Origin: Sutterella sp.
Lineage (GTDB): Bacteria; Pseudomonadota; Gammaproteobacteria; Burkholderiales; Burkholderiaceae_F
Assembly (NCBI GenBank): GCA_020025915.1
Contig: JAHHRH010000007.1
Location: forward strand, 1 to 51,406
Direction of reading: 5' to 3'
Length of the DNA stretch: 51,406 nucleotides
The position numbers and the translations under genes are program-made. Below, in pieces: positions 9,014-17,738 of the stretch (its first letter is position 1; every line of letters starts with the position of its first letter). The notes beneath the pieces are model-generated. The model saw only the letters and a program-made list of their open reading frames with translations, did no database searches and had not been told where the DNA came from.

Positions 9014-9871
9014 ATGAAGCTCTGCGGTTTTGACATCGGCCTTGACCGCCCGTTCTTTCTGATCGCTGGTCCTTGTGTCCTTGAAAGTGAACAGATGGCC
9101 ATCGATATCGCTTCCACGATGAAAGAAATCACCGATGAACTCGGGATTCCTTATCTCTTTAAGGCTAGCTACGACAAAGCAAACCGTACGTCTTCGCACT
9201 CTTTCCGTGGTCCTGGGATCGACGAAGGGATGCGTATTTTGGCTTCGGTTCGTGAAAAGGTGGGCGTACCAGTGTTGACGGACGTCCATACTGAGGCAGA
9301 GGTGCCTGTGGTTGCGAGCGTAGTGGATATGCTCCAGACGCCAGCATTTCTTTGCCGTCAGACGGACTTTATTCGTGCTTGCGCCGTGTCGGGTAAGCCT
9401 GTGAATATCAAAAAGGGTCAGTTCTTAGCACCAGGCGACATGGTGAATGTCGTTGAAAAGGCTCGCGAAGCAGCGACCGAAGCGGGGCTCGATCCAGACG
9501 TCTTTACTGTGTGTGAGCGCGGTGCTTCCTTTGGGTATGGCAACTTGGTCTCCGATATGCGTAGCTTGGCGATCATGCGCCAAACAAATGCGCCTGTGGT
9601 TTTTGACGCGACGCACTCTGTGCAGTTGCCGGGCGGCAATGGGACGTGTTCGGGCGGCCAACGTCAGTTTGTGCCTGTGTTATCTCGTGCGGCTGTGGCG
9701 ACTGGGGTCGCTGGCCTCTTTATGGAAACTCATCCAACACCTGAGACTGCTAAGAGTGATGGCCCGAATTTGGTGCCACTTGCCCATATGAAGGCTCTTT
9801 TGACGAGTCTCGTTGAAATAGATCGTCTCGTGAAGGCTCGTCCCTTCCTCGAAGACGTGATCTCGCAGTAA
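9014..9871 (+). CDS. kdsA: 3-deoxy-8-phosphooctulonate (KDO-8-P) synthase
   Basis: Condenses phosphoenolpyruvate and arabinose-5-phosphate to KDO-8-phosphate for lipopolysaccharide inner core. 285 residues, family length. Motifs: FLIAGPCVLES near residue 16, KASYDKANRTSSHSFRGPG near 55-72, and the VFDATHSVQLPGG stretch near 200. Lacks the Cys of the metal-dependent class at the usual early position as far as I can see, but class is not assigned with confidence. Start ATG 9014 has a strong GGAGGAAG at 9001-9008; the frame is open further upstream, into the terminator. Lies between pyrG and eno, as in many Proteobacteria. Confidence 0.96.
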   Translation: MKLCGFDIGLDRPFFLIAGPCVLESEQMAIDIASTMKEITDELGIPYLFKASYDKANRTSSHSFRGPGIDEGMRILASVREKVGVPVLTDVHTEAEVPVVASVVDMLQTPAFLCRQTDFIRACAVSGKPVNIKKGQFLAPGDMVNVVEKAREAATEAGLDPDVFTVCERGASFGYGNLVSDMRSLAIMRQTNAPVVFDATHSVQLPGGNGTCSGGQRQFVPVLSRAAVATGVAGLFMETHPTPETAKSDGPNLVPLAHMKALLTSLVEIDRLVKARPFLEDVISQ

Positions 9872-9942
9872 AATTAATAAATACGCCCGTCGCTCAGGGG
9901 AGTGATGGGCAGACCTTTCTTCTGAAAACAAAAGGATCAAAG

Positions 9943-11232
9943 ATGAGCGCTATTATTGATGTGATCGGCCGTGAAGTTCTCGACAGCCGTGGCAACCCGA
10001 CGGTTGAGGCTGAAGTTTGGCTCGAAAGCGGTGCGATGGGTCGTGCTGCTGTGCCTTCAGGTGCTTCCACTGGTGTGCGTGAAGCCCTCGAACTTCGCGA
10101 CAAGGATCCGAAGCGTTATTGCGGCAAGGGTGTTCAGACCGCTGTCGCTAACGTGACTGGCGAAATCGCCGATGCGATTTTGGGTCTCGAAGCCTCCGAT
10201 CAGGCTTACATCGACCGTACGATGATTGCTCTTGATGGTACGGAAAATAAGGGCCGTCTCGGTGCTAACGCGATTCTCGCTGTGTCTATGGCTGTGGCTC
10301 GTGCCGCAGCTGAAGAAGCTGGCATGCCGCTTTATCGCTACTTCGGCGGTATGGGTGCCCTTCAGATGCCCGTGCCGATGATGAACGTCATCAACGGTGG
10401 TGCTCACGCTAACAACAACCTCGACCTCCAGGAATTCATGATTATTCCGGCAGGTGCCCCGAGCTTCCGTGAAGCCCTTCGTTATGGTGCTGAAACCTTC
10501 CATGCTTTGAAGAAGATCATCAATGCGCGTGGCATGTCTACGGCTGTCGGTGATGAAGGTGGTTTTGCTCCGAAGTGCGAAAGCCACGAAGAAGCCATCG
10601 AATTGATCCTTGAAGCCATCAAGGCTGCTGGCTACGAACCGGGCAAGGACATCATGATCGGTCTTGACTGCGCTTCGAGCGAATTCTTCGACAACGGCAA
10701 GTACGTGATGAAGAAGTCTTCTGGTGCTTCGTTAACGGCCGAAGAATGGATCGATGTGTTGAAGAGTTGGTGCGACAAGTATCCGATTATCTCCATCGAA
10801 GACGGTATGGCTGAAGGTGACTGGGAAGGTTGGGCCAAGTTGACCGCTGCTTTGGGTAAGCGTGTCCAGTTGGTGGGTGACGACCTCTTTGTGACGAATC
10901 CGGCTATCCTCAAGGAAGGTATCGAAAAGGGTGTGGCTAACTCCATCCTCATCAAGGTGAACCAGATCGGTACGCTCACCGAAACGTTTGAAGCCATCGA
11001 AATGGCTAAGCGTGCTGGCTACACGGCTGTTGTGTCTCATCGCTCTGGTGAAACCGAAGACAGCACGATCGCCGACATCGCTGTTGGTCTCAATGCGGGG
11101 CAGATCAAGACGGGTTCGATGAGCCGTTCTGACCGTATGGCCAAGTACAACCAGTTGCTTCGTATTGAAGAACACCTCGATGAAGTGGCTGTGTATCCTG
11201 GCTTTGATGCCTTCTACTGTATTCGTAAGTAA
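9943..11232 (+). CDS. eno: Enolase
   Basis: Converts 2-phosphoglycerate to phosphoenolpyruvate in glycolysis and gluconeogenesis, and in many bacteria is also part of the RNase E degradosome. 429 residues. Motifs: GREVLDSRGNPTVEAEV at 8-24, catalytic GDEGGFAP near 206-213, IEDGMAEGDWEGW near 286-298, KVNQIGTLTE near 340 and SHRSGETEDSTIADIAV near 366. ATG 9943 is preceded by AAAGGATC. PEP made here is the substrate of the upstream KdsA. The stop is followed after 18 bp by ftsB, suggesting one transcript. Enolase binding to the RNase E encoded at 20277-23909 is possible but cannot be read from the sequence. Confidence 0.97.
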   Translation: MSAIIDVIGREVLDSRGNPTVEAEVWLESGAMGRAAVPSGASTGVREALELRDKDPKRYCGKGVQTAVANVTGEIADAILGLEASDQAYIDRTMIALDGTENKGRLGANAILAVSMAVARAAAEEAGMPLYRYFGGMGALQMPVPMMNVINGGAHANNNLDLQEFMIIPAGAPSFREALRYGAETFHALKKIINARGMSTAVGDEGGFAPKCESHEEAIELILEAIKAAGYEPGKDIMIGLDCASSEFFDNGKYVMKKSSGASLTAEEWIDVLKSWCDKYPIISIEDGMAEGDWEGWAKLTAALGKRVQLVGDDLFVTNPAILKEGIEKGVANSILIKVNQIGTLTETFEAIEMAKRAGYTAVVSHRSGETEDSTIADIAVGLNAGQIKTGSMSRSDRMAKYNQLLRIEEHLDEVAVYPGFDAFYCIRK

Positions 11233-11250
11233 TCAGTGTGGAGTTAGGGC

Positions 11251-11682
11251 ATGACGCGAATTTTCATGCTCTGTCTCATGGCAGGCATCGCGGTCGTGGG
11301 CTATCAGCTCTTTGGACCTAGCGGTGCCTGGTTTCGTGCAGCGGAACTTGAACAATCTCTACAGGTGCAAAACGAAGCGAACCGCGTACAACGTGAACGT
11401 AATGAAGAGCTCAGTGCTGAACTTTATTCATTGGTTCATCAGCGTGACGCCATTGAAGAACGCGCTCGTCGTGAGCTTTATATGGTGAAAAATGAGGAAG
11501 TCTTGTTTCGTTTAGAAACGCCTGAAGAGTATGAAAAACGTGCGCAAGAACTTGCGAGTATGCCGGACTATCGTTCGCCTGATATTAAGCCGGGTTCTCG
11601 TCCGACATTCTCCGCGAAAAAGGGTGACCTTTATCATGCGCCGAAGAATTTAAGAGCGCCCCCCGCTCGTTATCGCCGATAA
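11251..11682 (+). CDS. ftsB: Cell division protein FtsB
   Basis: Small bitopic inner-membrane divisome protein that forms a complex with FtsL and FtsQ. The 143-residue product has one N-terminal membrane segment (residues 3-20), then a heptad-rich coiled coil, LEQSLQVQNEANRVQRERNE, and the conserved ERARRELYMVKNEEVLFRL. The C-terminal 50 residues are a basic, proline-rich tail that makes it longer than the E. coli protein (about 100 residues). The Shine-Dalgarno GGAG lies 9 nt before ATG 11251. Follows eno as in most Beta- and Gammaproteobacteria. Confidence 0.9.
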   Translation: MTRIFMLCLMAGIAVVGYQLFGPSGAWFRAAELEQSLQVQNEANRVQRERNEELSAELYSLVHQRDAIEERARRELYMVKNEEVLFRLETPEEYEKRAQELASMPDYRSPDIKPGSRPTFSAKKGDLYHAPKNLRAPPARYRR

Positions 11683-11718
11683 AAAAATGCACGGTCTCAA
11701 AAAAACCGTGCATTTTTT
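11682..11718. terminator. Bidirectional terminator between ftsB and hslO
   Basis: A 14-bp perfect stem, AAAAAATGCACGGT / ACCGTGCATTTTTT, with a 9-nt loop. T-runs exist in both directions, and the genes on either side converge. Confidence 0.92.
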
Positions 11719-11735
11719 ATGAGTTTAACCCGAGC

Positions 11736-12644
11736 TTAGTTGATCGTCTTTGGCAAATCGTCTGTGCCGGCAAAAAGGGCAGCTACGTCTGTCTTATCAA
11801 AGCGACGCGTGTGACCACAGAAGTGGCAGGTTACTTCAACAGCGCCCAGTTCATCCACGATGGCATTAGCTTCTTCTTCGCCAAGAGAGCGAATCATCTG
11901 CTTGACGCCTTCGTCAGAGCAACGACATTCAAAGCGCGGAGTGACTTCAAGCGTGACGTTGGGAGACTCTTCCCAGAAAAGACGACGATTGATTTCTTCA
12001 GGGTCGAGCGTTAAGAGTTCTTCGCTTTTCACTGTTTGAGCAAACACCTTGAGACGGTGCCAGCCTTCTTCGTCAAAGTCTTCAGGCAGGGTCTTGCCAC
12101 CGAGTAACGGCATCTTCTGAAGCATCAGACCGCCCACGCCACTTTCGTCGCTTGCGAGCACAATTTTCGTTTCAACCTGTTCACTTGTTGCAAAGTAATT
12201 GGTCATGACTTCAGCAAACGTATCACCGACGAGTGAGACCACACCTTGATAGGGTTGCATGTTGGGGTCGCGCCCCGTCTGATCCAAAATCAAAGCACAA
12301 CGTCCCTGACCATGGGCATTGACGAGGTCATTCATAGTGGCATTAGGATCAATGTCACCTGCGTCGTTACGAAGAGTCACGCTCACACGGAAGACGAGAC
12401 CAGGTCGTACTTCAGCAACTAGGAGCTTCAAAGGACCGTCGCCCGCAATCTGCAAAAGCACGGTACCGTCAAATTCGAGTGCGGCAGCCGCTAAAAGCGC
12501 CGAAGCGGTCACTTCACCCGCTAAGCGACGAACCGCTAACGGCAGGTGCTGATGTTCAACAGCACGATTGAAAGCGTCATGTAACGTCACGGTTTCACCG
12601 CGAACCGCGGCACGGGGGAAAAGCAGTTTCTGAAGAGCGTCCAT
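11736..12644 (-). CDS. hslO: Hsp33 redox-regulated chaperonin
   Basis: Cytoplasmic holdase chaperone switched on by oxidation together with heat. 302 residues. The C-terminal redox switch zinc site is complete: CRC near residue 240 and CHFC near 271, that is C-X-C and C-X2-C about 30 residues apart. The N-terminal domain has the family stretches QIAGDGPLKLLVAEV and PYQGVVSLVGDTFAEVMTNYF. ATG 12644 gives family length. Separate from the upstream cluster through the convergent terminator. Confidence 0.94.
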   Translation of the reverse strand: MDALQKLLFPRAAVRGETVTLHDAFNRAVEHQHLPLAVRRLAGEVTASALLAAAALEFDGTVLLQIAGDGPLKLLVAEVRPGLVFRVSVTLRNDAGDIDPNATMNDLVNAHGQGRCALILDQTGRDPNMQPYQGVVSLVGDTFAEVMTNYFATSEQVETKIVLASDESGVGGLMLQKMPLLGGKTLPEDFDEEGWHRLKVFAQTVKSEELLTLDPEEINRRLFWEESPNVTLEVTPRFECRCSDEGVKQMIRSLGEEEANAIVDELGAVEVTCHFCGHTRRFDKTDVAALFAGTDDLPKTIN

Positions 12645-12958
12645 AGTGGGGCCGGATAGGTATTAGGCACCTATCTCGGTATCCTCCTTATTGTCGAAAT
12701 AATGCGAATGAAGCGATGATAAGACTGAGTGGCTAGATTGTGATCGGTTAAGAATGCCACCAACATCGCTATAAAAATTGAGATGGGCACATGATGCCGA
12801 GTCACGCTGTGCCTGTCAATGTCGATAAAGCATATATGGGGACGCAGGGTGAGATTTTCAAGTGATTGACGAAGCCAAAAAGCGTGTCACTTCGTCGTTC
12901 GATCGGATCGTCGATCTATAATAAAAAGATCCACTTTTTTCATCGCTAAGGGCCACGT
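12645..12958. other. Divergent intergenic region hslO / PHP gene
   Basis: 314 bp with no supported gene. It holds a short inverted repeat GATAGGT / ACCTATC just upstream of hslO and a perfect TATAAT at 12917-12922, 37 bp before the PHP gene start, as a candidate -10. I see no convincing -35. Confidence 0.4.
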
Positions 12959-13798
12959 ATGATCATCGACTTGCATATGCACTCCAATATCTCCGACGGT
13001 AGTCTTTCGCCGAGTGAATTGGTTTATCTTGCGTATGACAACGGCGTTCAGTTAATGGCGCTCACGGACCATGATTCGATGGATGGTGTACATCAAGCGT
13101 CCGCGGTGACCGAAGAACTCGGGATGGGTTTTATTCCCGGGGTTGAAGTGTCGACAGGCTGGGGCGGCCGAGTCATTCATATTGTGGGGCTTGGCCTGGA
13201 TGCATCTGCGGCTGGGGTTGATGCTTTCTTTAGAGATGTTTGCACGAAGCGCGATCGTCGTGGGCAGCTCATTGGCGAGCGCTTTGCGTCTTTTGGGATT
13301 CAAGGCGCTTATGAAGGTGCGCTGTCGCTAGCTGATAACAAGGACAACTTGTCGCGAACCCATTTTGCGCGTTGGCTTTTAAAAGCGGGTTATGTGTCGC
13401 AGTATCAAGAAGCCTTTGATAAGTATCTAAAGACAGGACGTCCCTGTTGCGTTGAAATTGATTGGCCAGGTTTAGACGAAGTAGTTGAGCTGATCCACTC
13501 GGCAGGTGGCATGGCTGTGATTGCGCACCCAGGGCGCTATGCCTTTAGTGAAGATTGGATGCTCGACGAACTCTTTAAAAAGTTCCAAGCCTTGGGCGGC
13601 GAAGCCATTGAAGTGTGCTCGGGCTCTCAAACGCGAGATGCCGACCAGAAGTTTGCTGAGGTCGCACGACAAATGGGCTTTTTAGCGAGCGCGGGTTCAG
13701 ATTGGCATACCCATGGCGGCTCGCGCCCGTTGCCTGGGCATCAGTCGCCCATCCCTGAGGATTTGACCCCAGTCTGGCGTTTTTTGCGCCATCTGTAA
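12959..13798 (+). CDS. rnm: PHP-domain phosphoesterase, Rnm/YciV (TrpH) family
   Basis: Metal-dependent PHP phosphoesterase. E. coli Rnm (YciV, RNase AM) is a 5'-3' exoribonuclease that matures rRNA 5' ends and also cleaves nucleotide 3',5'-bisphosphates. 279 residues. Metal ligands: DLHMHSNISDG at 4-14, TDHDSMDG near 37-44, PGVEVST near 60, VIAHPGRY near 187 and GSDWHTHGG near 245. This is the standard order for the YciV subgroup rather than for histidinol phosphatase or DNA polymerase X. ATG 12959 gives the compact PHP start. The exact substrate is inferred from the family. Confidence 0.85.
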   Translation: MIIDLHMHSNISDGSLSPSELVYLAYDNGVQLMALTDHDSMDGVHQASAVTEELGMGFIPGVEVSTGWGGRVIHIVGLGLDASAAGVDAFFRDVCTKRDRRGQLIGERFASFGIQGAYEGALSLADNKDNLSRTHFARWLLKAGYVSQYQEAFDKYLKTGRPCCVEIDWPGLDEVVELIHSAGGMAVIAHPGRYAFSEDWMLDELFKKFQALGGEAIEVCSGSQTRDADQKFAEVARQMGFLASAGSDWHTHGGSRPLPGHQSPIPEDLTPVWRFLRHL

Positions 13799-13904
13799 CA
13801 ATTTGAGCGTTTTTCTTGAGTCTCGATACGCTTCAGGCGTCAATTGAATCGAGAACTGTGGCAGACTTGCCTGATTCGATCTTCGTTTTATTCTTAGCCT
13901 CAAT

Positions 13905-14555
13905 ATGCTTGGTTCTGCCATTCAAACGATCTGCATTTACGCGATCCCTCTGATTTTTGCGATTACGATCCATGAAGCTGCCCACGGTTGGGCAGCAAAA
14001 CAGTTAGGTGATAAAACGGCATGGATGCTCGGGCGCGTGACGCTTAATCCTGTGCCACATATCGATCCCGTAGGGACGATTCTTGTACCGGCCACGTTGG
14101 TGATCATGTCTGCCTTGACGGGAGGTGCTGGTTTTGTGTTGGGATGGGCAAAGCCCGTGCCGATCAACGTACGTAACTTCCGACAAATCAACCGTGACAT
14201 GATGTTGACGGCTTTAGCGGGGCCAATGGCCAATCTCTTACAAGCCATCCTTTGGGCCTTGGTATTGAAGTTTGCGGTGATTATGGGCATCAATGAACGG
14301 TTCGTGATTAGCGTGGCTGTGGCTGGTGTCAGTGTGAATTTGATGCTCATGGCCTTTAACTTGATTCCGATTCCGCCGTTGGACGGTGGCCGTATTCTTC
14401 GTGGCCTCTTGCCGAATCCAGCTGGCAACCTCTTAGACCGCATCGAACCCTACGGGATGCTGATTTTGGTCATTCTGATGGCGGGTGGCGGCTTAAGTTT
14501 ATTTGCGCGTCCCTTCTTAGAAATGGGAGAGTGGTTGGTGAATGTGGTGCTTTGA
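13905..14555 (+). CDS. Site-2 protease family (M50) intramembrane metalloprotease
   Basis: Polytopic membrane zinc protease of the M50/YwhC type. 216 residues. The zinc motif HEAAH is at residues 23-27 in a membrane helix and the second motif NLIPIPPLDGGRIL is near 152-165, providing the third ligand Asp. There is no PDZ domain, which sets it apart from RseP. The gene follows the PHP gene as in many Burkholderiales. Its stop overlaps the start of the methyltransferase by one base (TGATG), indicating translational coupling. The protein substrate is unknown. Confidence 0.88.
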   Translation: MLGSAIQTICIYAIPLIFAITIHEAAHGWAAKQLGDKTAWMLGRVTLNPVPHIDPVGTILVPATLVIMSALTGGAGFVLGWAKPVPINVRNFRQINRDMMLTALAGPMANLLQAILWALVLKFAVIMGINERFVISVAVAGVSVNLMLMAFNLIPIPPLDGGRILRGLLPNPAGNLLDRIEPYGMLILVILMAGGGLSLFARPFLEMGEWLVNVVL

Positions 14556-15127
14556 TGGCTAAAAACGCATATGTTCAGTCTTTTCGTCAACCGTCGCCTT
14601 GGGTGATGCGTTGGCGTCATCTCTTTAGCCGTCATGGTCAGATCTTGGATTTGGCTTGTGGTGGCGGACGCCATACGGCGATGTTGGCCTTAGAAGGACA
14701 CGACGTTTTGGCGGTGGATATTAATGTGACCGAGGTTGAATCTTTGGTCGATATGCCGAACGTGACGGTCGAATGCCGTGACCTCGAAAATGAAGCCTGG
14801 CCATGGGCCAAGGATCGCTTTGCTGGGATCGTGGTCACCAACTATTTGCATCGTCCGCATTTTTCGTTTTATTGGGAGAGTTTGGCGCCAGGTGGCCTCT
14901 TTGTGATGGAAACCTTTACACGAGCCAACACGATGATTTGGGCGCACCCAAAAAATCCTGCGCACTTTTTAGAAGAGGGTGAACTCTTACGCTTGATGCC
15001 AGAGGGCGCACGATTGATTGCCTACGAAGAAGGGATGACGGCATTGGAGACGTGCATCGCTCGCATCGTGTTTATGAAGCCTGGTGCTGTGGAAGCCTAT
15101 GCTTTACCACTTGAAAACTATCGTTAA
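14555..15127 (+). CDS. Class I SAM-dependent methyltransferase
   Basis: Soluble methyltransferase of about 190 residues. The SAM-binding motif I is ILDLACGGGRHTAML near residues 29-43, motif II has VLAVDINVTEVE, and motif IV is IVVTNYLHRPHF; LAPGGLFVMETF is the post-motif strand. It resembles the TehB/UbiE-like small methyltransferases; the substrate cannot be read. I chose ATG 14555, fused with the stop of the upstream protease gene (TGATG). An in-frame upstream start at 14531 would overlap that gene by 25 bp. Ends before a 200-bp gap to bamC. Confidence 0.85.
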   Translation: MAKNAYVQSFRQPSPWVMRWRHLFSRHGQILDLACGGGRHTAMLALEGHDVLAVDINVTEVESLVDMPNVTVECRDLENEAWPWAKDRFAGIVVTNYLHRPHFSFYWESLAPGGLFVMETFTRANTMIWAHPKNPAHFLEEGELLRLMPEGARLIAYEEGMTALETCIARIVFMKPGAVEAYALPLENYR

Positions 15128-15338
15128 CACTCAAAGAGATGCTTTTTTTTGATGACTTTGGCCAATGAATATAGGTTGAAGTAGTGAGAGTTTGCTAAAC
15201 TCCTCAAGATATGTTCGTCGAATCCTGGTTCGGCGCATTTCCGCGTGACGGGAATGATTGTTTTCGTTGATGTGTGCTTTGATCGACCGGTCAGGGTAAA
15301 AGTTGACGTTCTAGATTTTCTGATTGAAGGAATCCTCG

Positions 15339-16496
15339 ATGATTAAGCGTTCATTGCGTGTAGCTACGCTTTGCCCGGCTCTGCTGGTTCTTGGTGGTTG
15401 CTCCGCTCTCGGTATTAACTTCTCTGATGATAAGGTTCAGTACGAAGCCTCTAACACCCGTGCTAACCTCGAAGTACCGCCTGATTTGGCCAACATTCCG
15501 AATGAAAACCGCTTTGAGGTACCTTCTCGTCCGAGTATTGTGAGTGCTAATGCCGAACAGGCACGTGCGCAGCTCGCTGGTGAAGTCGTCGAAGAACGTG
15601 GTGCCATTGTTCAGCGTGTCGTGACGTCCAAGATTATGCGTGACGGCTCTGAGCGTTGGTTGCGCGTGAATGCCGATGCTGAACAGCTCTGGACGGTGGT
15701 TCAGGACTTCTGGCCTTCCGTTGGCTTGGTCATCAAGAACCAGAACCCCAAGACGGGTTATATGGAAACCGAATGGGCTGAAAATAAGGCCAAGTTGCCG
15801 CAGGACATCATCCGTGGCACGATCGGTAAGGTTCTTGACTTTGCCTACTCGACGGGTGAACGTGACCAGTACCGTTGCCGTATCGAACGTAATGCCGATG
15901 GATCTAGCGACATCTTCATTACGCATCGATCGATGGTCGAAGTGGTGACAGGTTCTCAGAACGACTCCACGATGTGGCAGCCGGGCCCCGCTGACCCGAC
16001 GATGGAAGCTGAAATGCTCCAGCGTTTGGCTCTTCGTATCGACGAAGAATTTAATCCTGAAGCTGAACCCATCAAGAAGGCTGAAGTCGCTGCTGTGGTT
16101 GACGTGACGAAGAAAGAAGCCCGTAGCGACCTCGTCAAGGCTGAAGATGGCTCTGTAGAAGCCGTGATGCTCAAGGAACCGTTTGACCGCGCATGGCGTA
16201 CGGTGGGTCTCTTGGTTGACCGTATGGGCTTTGAATTGGTGGATCGTGACCGTGTTGCTGGTAACTTCATGGTTCGCTACTTGGATCCTGAGTACGAAAA
16301 GCATGTCAAGTCTGAACGTGGCTTCTTTACGCGTGTCTTTGGCTCTGACAAGGCTGTGGAAGCGCCTGAATACCGTATCCACTTGTCGGACGAAGGTGCC
16401 TCAACCCGTATTCTTGTCTTGGGTGCCGATGGGGCTGAGGATGAGACCGGGGTTGCTAAGAACATCTTGACGCTCTTGGCAGAACAGCTCCGCTAA
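15339..16496 (+). CDS. bamC: Outer-membrane assembly lipoprotein BamC
   Basis: Lipoprotein partner of the BAM complex that folds beta-barrel proteins into the outer membrane. 385 residues. The lipoprotein signal ends in a lipobox LVLGGC at residues 18-23. After it comes an unstructured stretch YEASNTRANLEVPPDLANI, the family hallmark (BamD-binding segment), followed by two helix-grip domains (about residues 85-215 and 255-385), each starting with an RxWxxV-type pattern. ATG 15339 is preceded by GAAGGA. The gene usually follows dapA, which is not here, so the locus has been rearranged. Confidence 0.9.
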   Translation: MIKRSLRVATLCPALLVLGGCSALGINFSDDKVQYEASNTRANLEVPPDLANIPNENRFEVPSRPSIVSANAEQARAQLAGEVVEERGAIVQRVVTSKIMRDGSERWLRVNADAEQLWTVVQDFWPSVGLVIKNQNPKTGYMETEWAENKAKLPQDIIRGTIGKVLDFAYSTGERDQYRCRIERNADGSSDIFITHRSMVEVVTGSQNDSTMWQPGPADPTMEAEMLQRLALRIDEEFNPEAEPIKKAEVAAVVDVTKKEARSDLVKAEDGSVEAVMLKEPFDRAWRTVGLLVDRMGFELVDRDRVAGNFMVRYLDPEYEKHVKSERGFFTRVFGSDKAVEAPEYRIHLSDEGASTRILVLGADGAEDETGVAKNILTLLAEQLR

Positions 16497-16590
16497 ACAT
16501 CGCGTGATGTCTTTTTGTGGCATCCATTCGTCTTATGGATGCCTTTGCAAGCCTCGGTTCTTGCTTCATCGAAGCGCCGAGGCTTTTCTT
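16497..16590 (+). terminator. Cluster of three hairpins after bamC
   Basis: First: ACATC / GATGT (16497-16510) with CTTTTTG. Second: GCATCCAT / ATGGATGC (16520-16542). Third: AAGCCTCGG / CCGAGGCTT (16549-16585) followed by TTTCTTG. Together they form a likely intrinsic terminator region between bamC and the DUF805 genes. Confidence 0.7.
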
Positions 16591-16607
16591 GTCTAGGTGA
16601 GGATGTG

Positions 16608-17339
16608 ATGTCGTTGGGTATCAATGAAATTTTGTCCTTTTCGTTTAAAGGACGCGTAAGTCGTTCAGCCTATTGGCGCACCTTGATTGTGCTGAGTGTG
16701 TTGAGCTTTGTCGGTGTTTTCGTCTTTGCTTTTGTCTTTGCTTCGTTAAGTCCTTTCGAAGTCCCTTCAACGTCCGTTCATATGGTGGTCTTAGGGCTGG
16801 CGTGGGCCTATTTCCTCACACTCACGGCGTGCCTAGTCTCAGTTGTCGTTCGACGCTTACACGACATCAACTATAGTGGGATGGCTGCGCTCTTTTTGAT
16901 TATTCCAGGGCTTCAATTCATTATGATTTTTGTATTGGGATTTTGGGAGGGCAAAAAAGGCTTGAATCGTTTTGGTCCTGATCCATTGGCTGTGATGACG
17001 TTAGAAGACGCAGCACCTGTGGTACGTGGTACATCATCTAAAGTACGTCCTGCTCCTCAACGTGTGGTTCGAGAAACGCCCGCGGTTGACATCTTAGAGC
17101 CTCATGAACCTTTGCCGAAAACTGACGCTGTCGAACGTATGGATGCCGATGCAGAAGATTGGGCGAAGGCACGTTTTGACGAAACTTTGACGAAACTTAA
17201 TGGATTGTCGCTTGAGGCACAAGACGCGCGTGAAGCCCAAAAAACCGTGTTACGTCAGACATATCAAAACGCTCAAAAAGAAGGTCGTTTAACGCCTGAA
17301 GCTTGTGCGCGTTGGCTTAAGCTCCTTGAAGCGCTCTAA
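16608..17339 (+). CDS. DUF805 membrane protein with cytoplasmic C-terminal extension
   Basis: 243 residues. The N-terminal 125 residues are a DUF805 domain: FKGRVSRSAYWRTLIVLSV, then hydrophobic segments, then the signature VRRLHDINYSGMAALF and the closing WEGKKGLNRFGPDPL. The following 115 residues are hydrophilic, end in an Ala/Glu-rich helical region and finish in a short helix (LTPEACARWLKLLEAL); I recognise no domain in them. The function of DUF805 is unknown. Start ATG 16608 with GGTGAGGA before it; the open frame upstream overlaps the terminator. Two bases separate it from the next DUF805 gene. Confidence 0.82.
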   Translation: MSLGINEILSFSFKGRVSRSAYWRTLIVLSVLSFVGVFVFAFVFASLSPFEVPSTSVHMVVLGLAWAYFLTLTACLVSVVVRRLHDINYSGMAALFLIIPGLQFIMIFVLGFWEGKKGLNRFGPDPLAVMTLEDAAPVVRGTSSKVRPAPQRVVRETPAVDILEPHEPLPKTDAVERMDADAEDWAKARFDETLTKLNGLSLEAQDAREAQKTVLRQTYQNAQKEGRLTPEACARWLKLLEAL

Positions 17340-17341
17340 CG

Positions 17342-17722
17342 ATGACGCGTCAGTTGAGCTTATGGCTTATTAGCTTTTGTCCTCAATTTCGATCTGGACG
17401 GCTTCGCTATGCCAAAGAAACGCTCTTGGGTTTGCTTTGGGCGTGGCTGATTTGGTTGTCGATTGATTGGGTCTCAGACGCGCCTTTTTTGAGTGATGAG
17501 GACTTGCTGTGGATTGGACGCTTGGTGTATCCGCTCATCATCAATTTATTTTTTTTGTTTATGACGGTCGCCTCAGCGCGCCGTTTACATGATATTGGTC
17601 ACAGTGGGGCTTGGGGCTTTTTGATGTTGGTGCCTGGGTTCAATGTGGTCTTATTGATTTATCTATTGATTCGACCTGGGTGTGTGTTGCCAACGGGCTG
17701 GCGCCGCCTAGAAGATCTATAA
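17342..17722 (+). CDS. DUF805 membrane protein, short
   Basis: 126 residues. A second DUF805 domain with SGRLRYAKETLLG at the start, three to four membrane segments and the signature ARRLHDIGHSGAWGFLML near residue 79. Ends shortly after the domain (WRRLEDL). The start at 17342 follows the previous stop by two bases, so the two DUF805 proteins are co-translated and probably arose by duplication. They differ in the cytoplasmic tail. Function unknown. Confidence 0.8.
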   Translation: MTRQLSLWLISFCPQFRSGRLRYAKETLLGLLWAWLIWLSIDWVSDAPFLSDEDLLWIGRLVYPLIINLFFLFMTVASARRLHDIGHSGAWGFLMLVPGFNVVLLIYLLIRPGCVLPTGWRRLEDL

Positions 17723-17738
17723 CTTGTTGGAGATTGAC

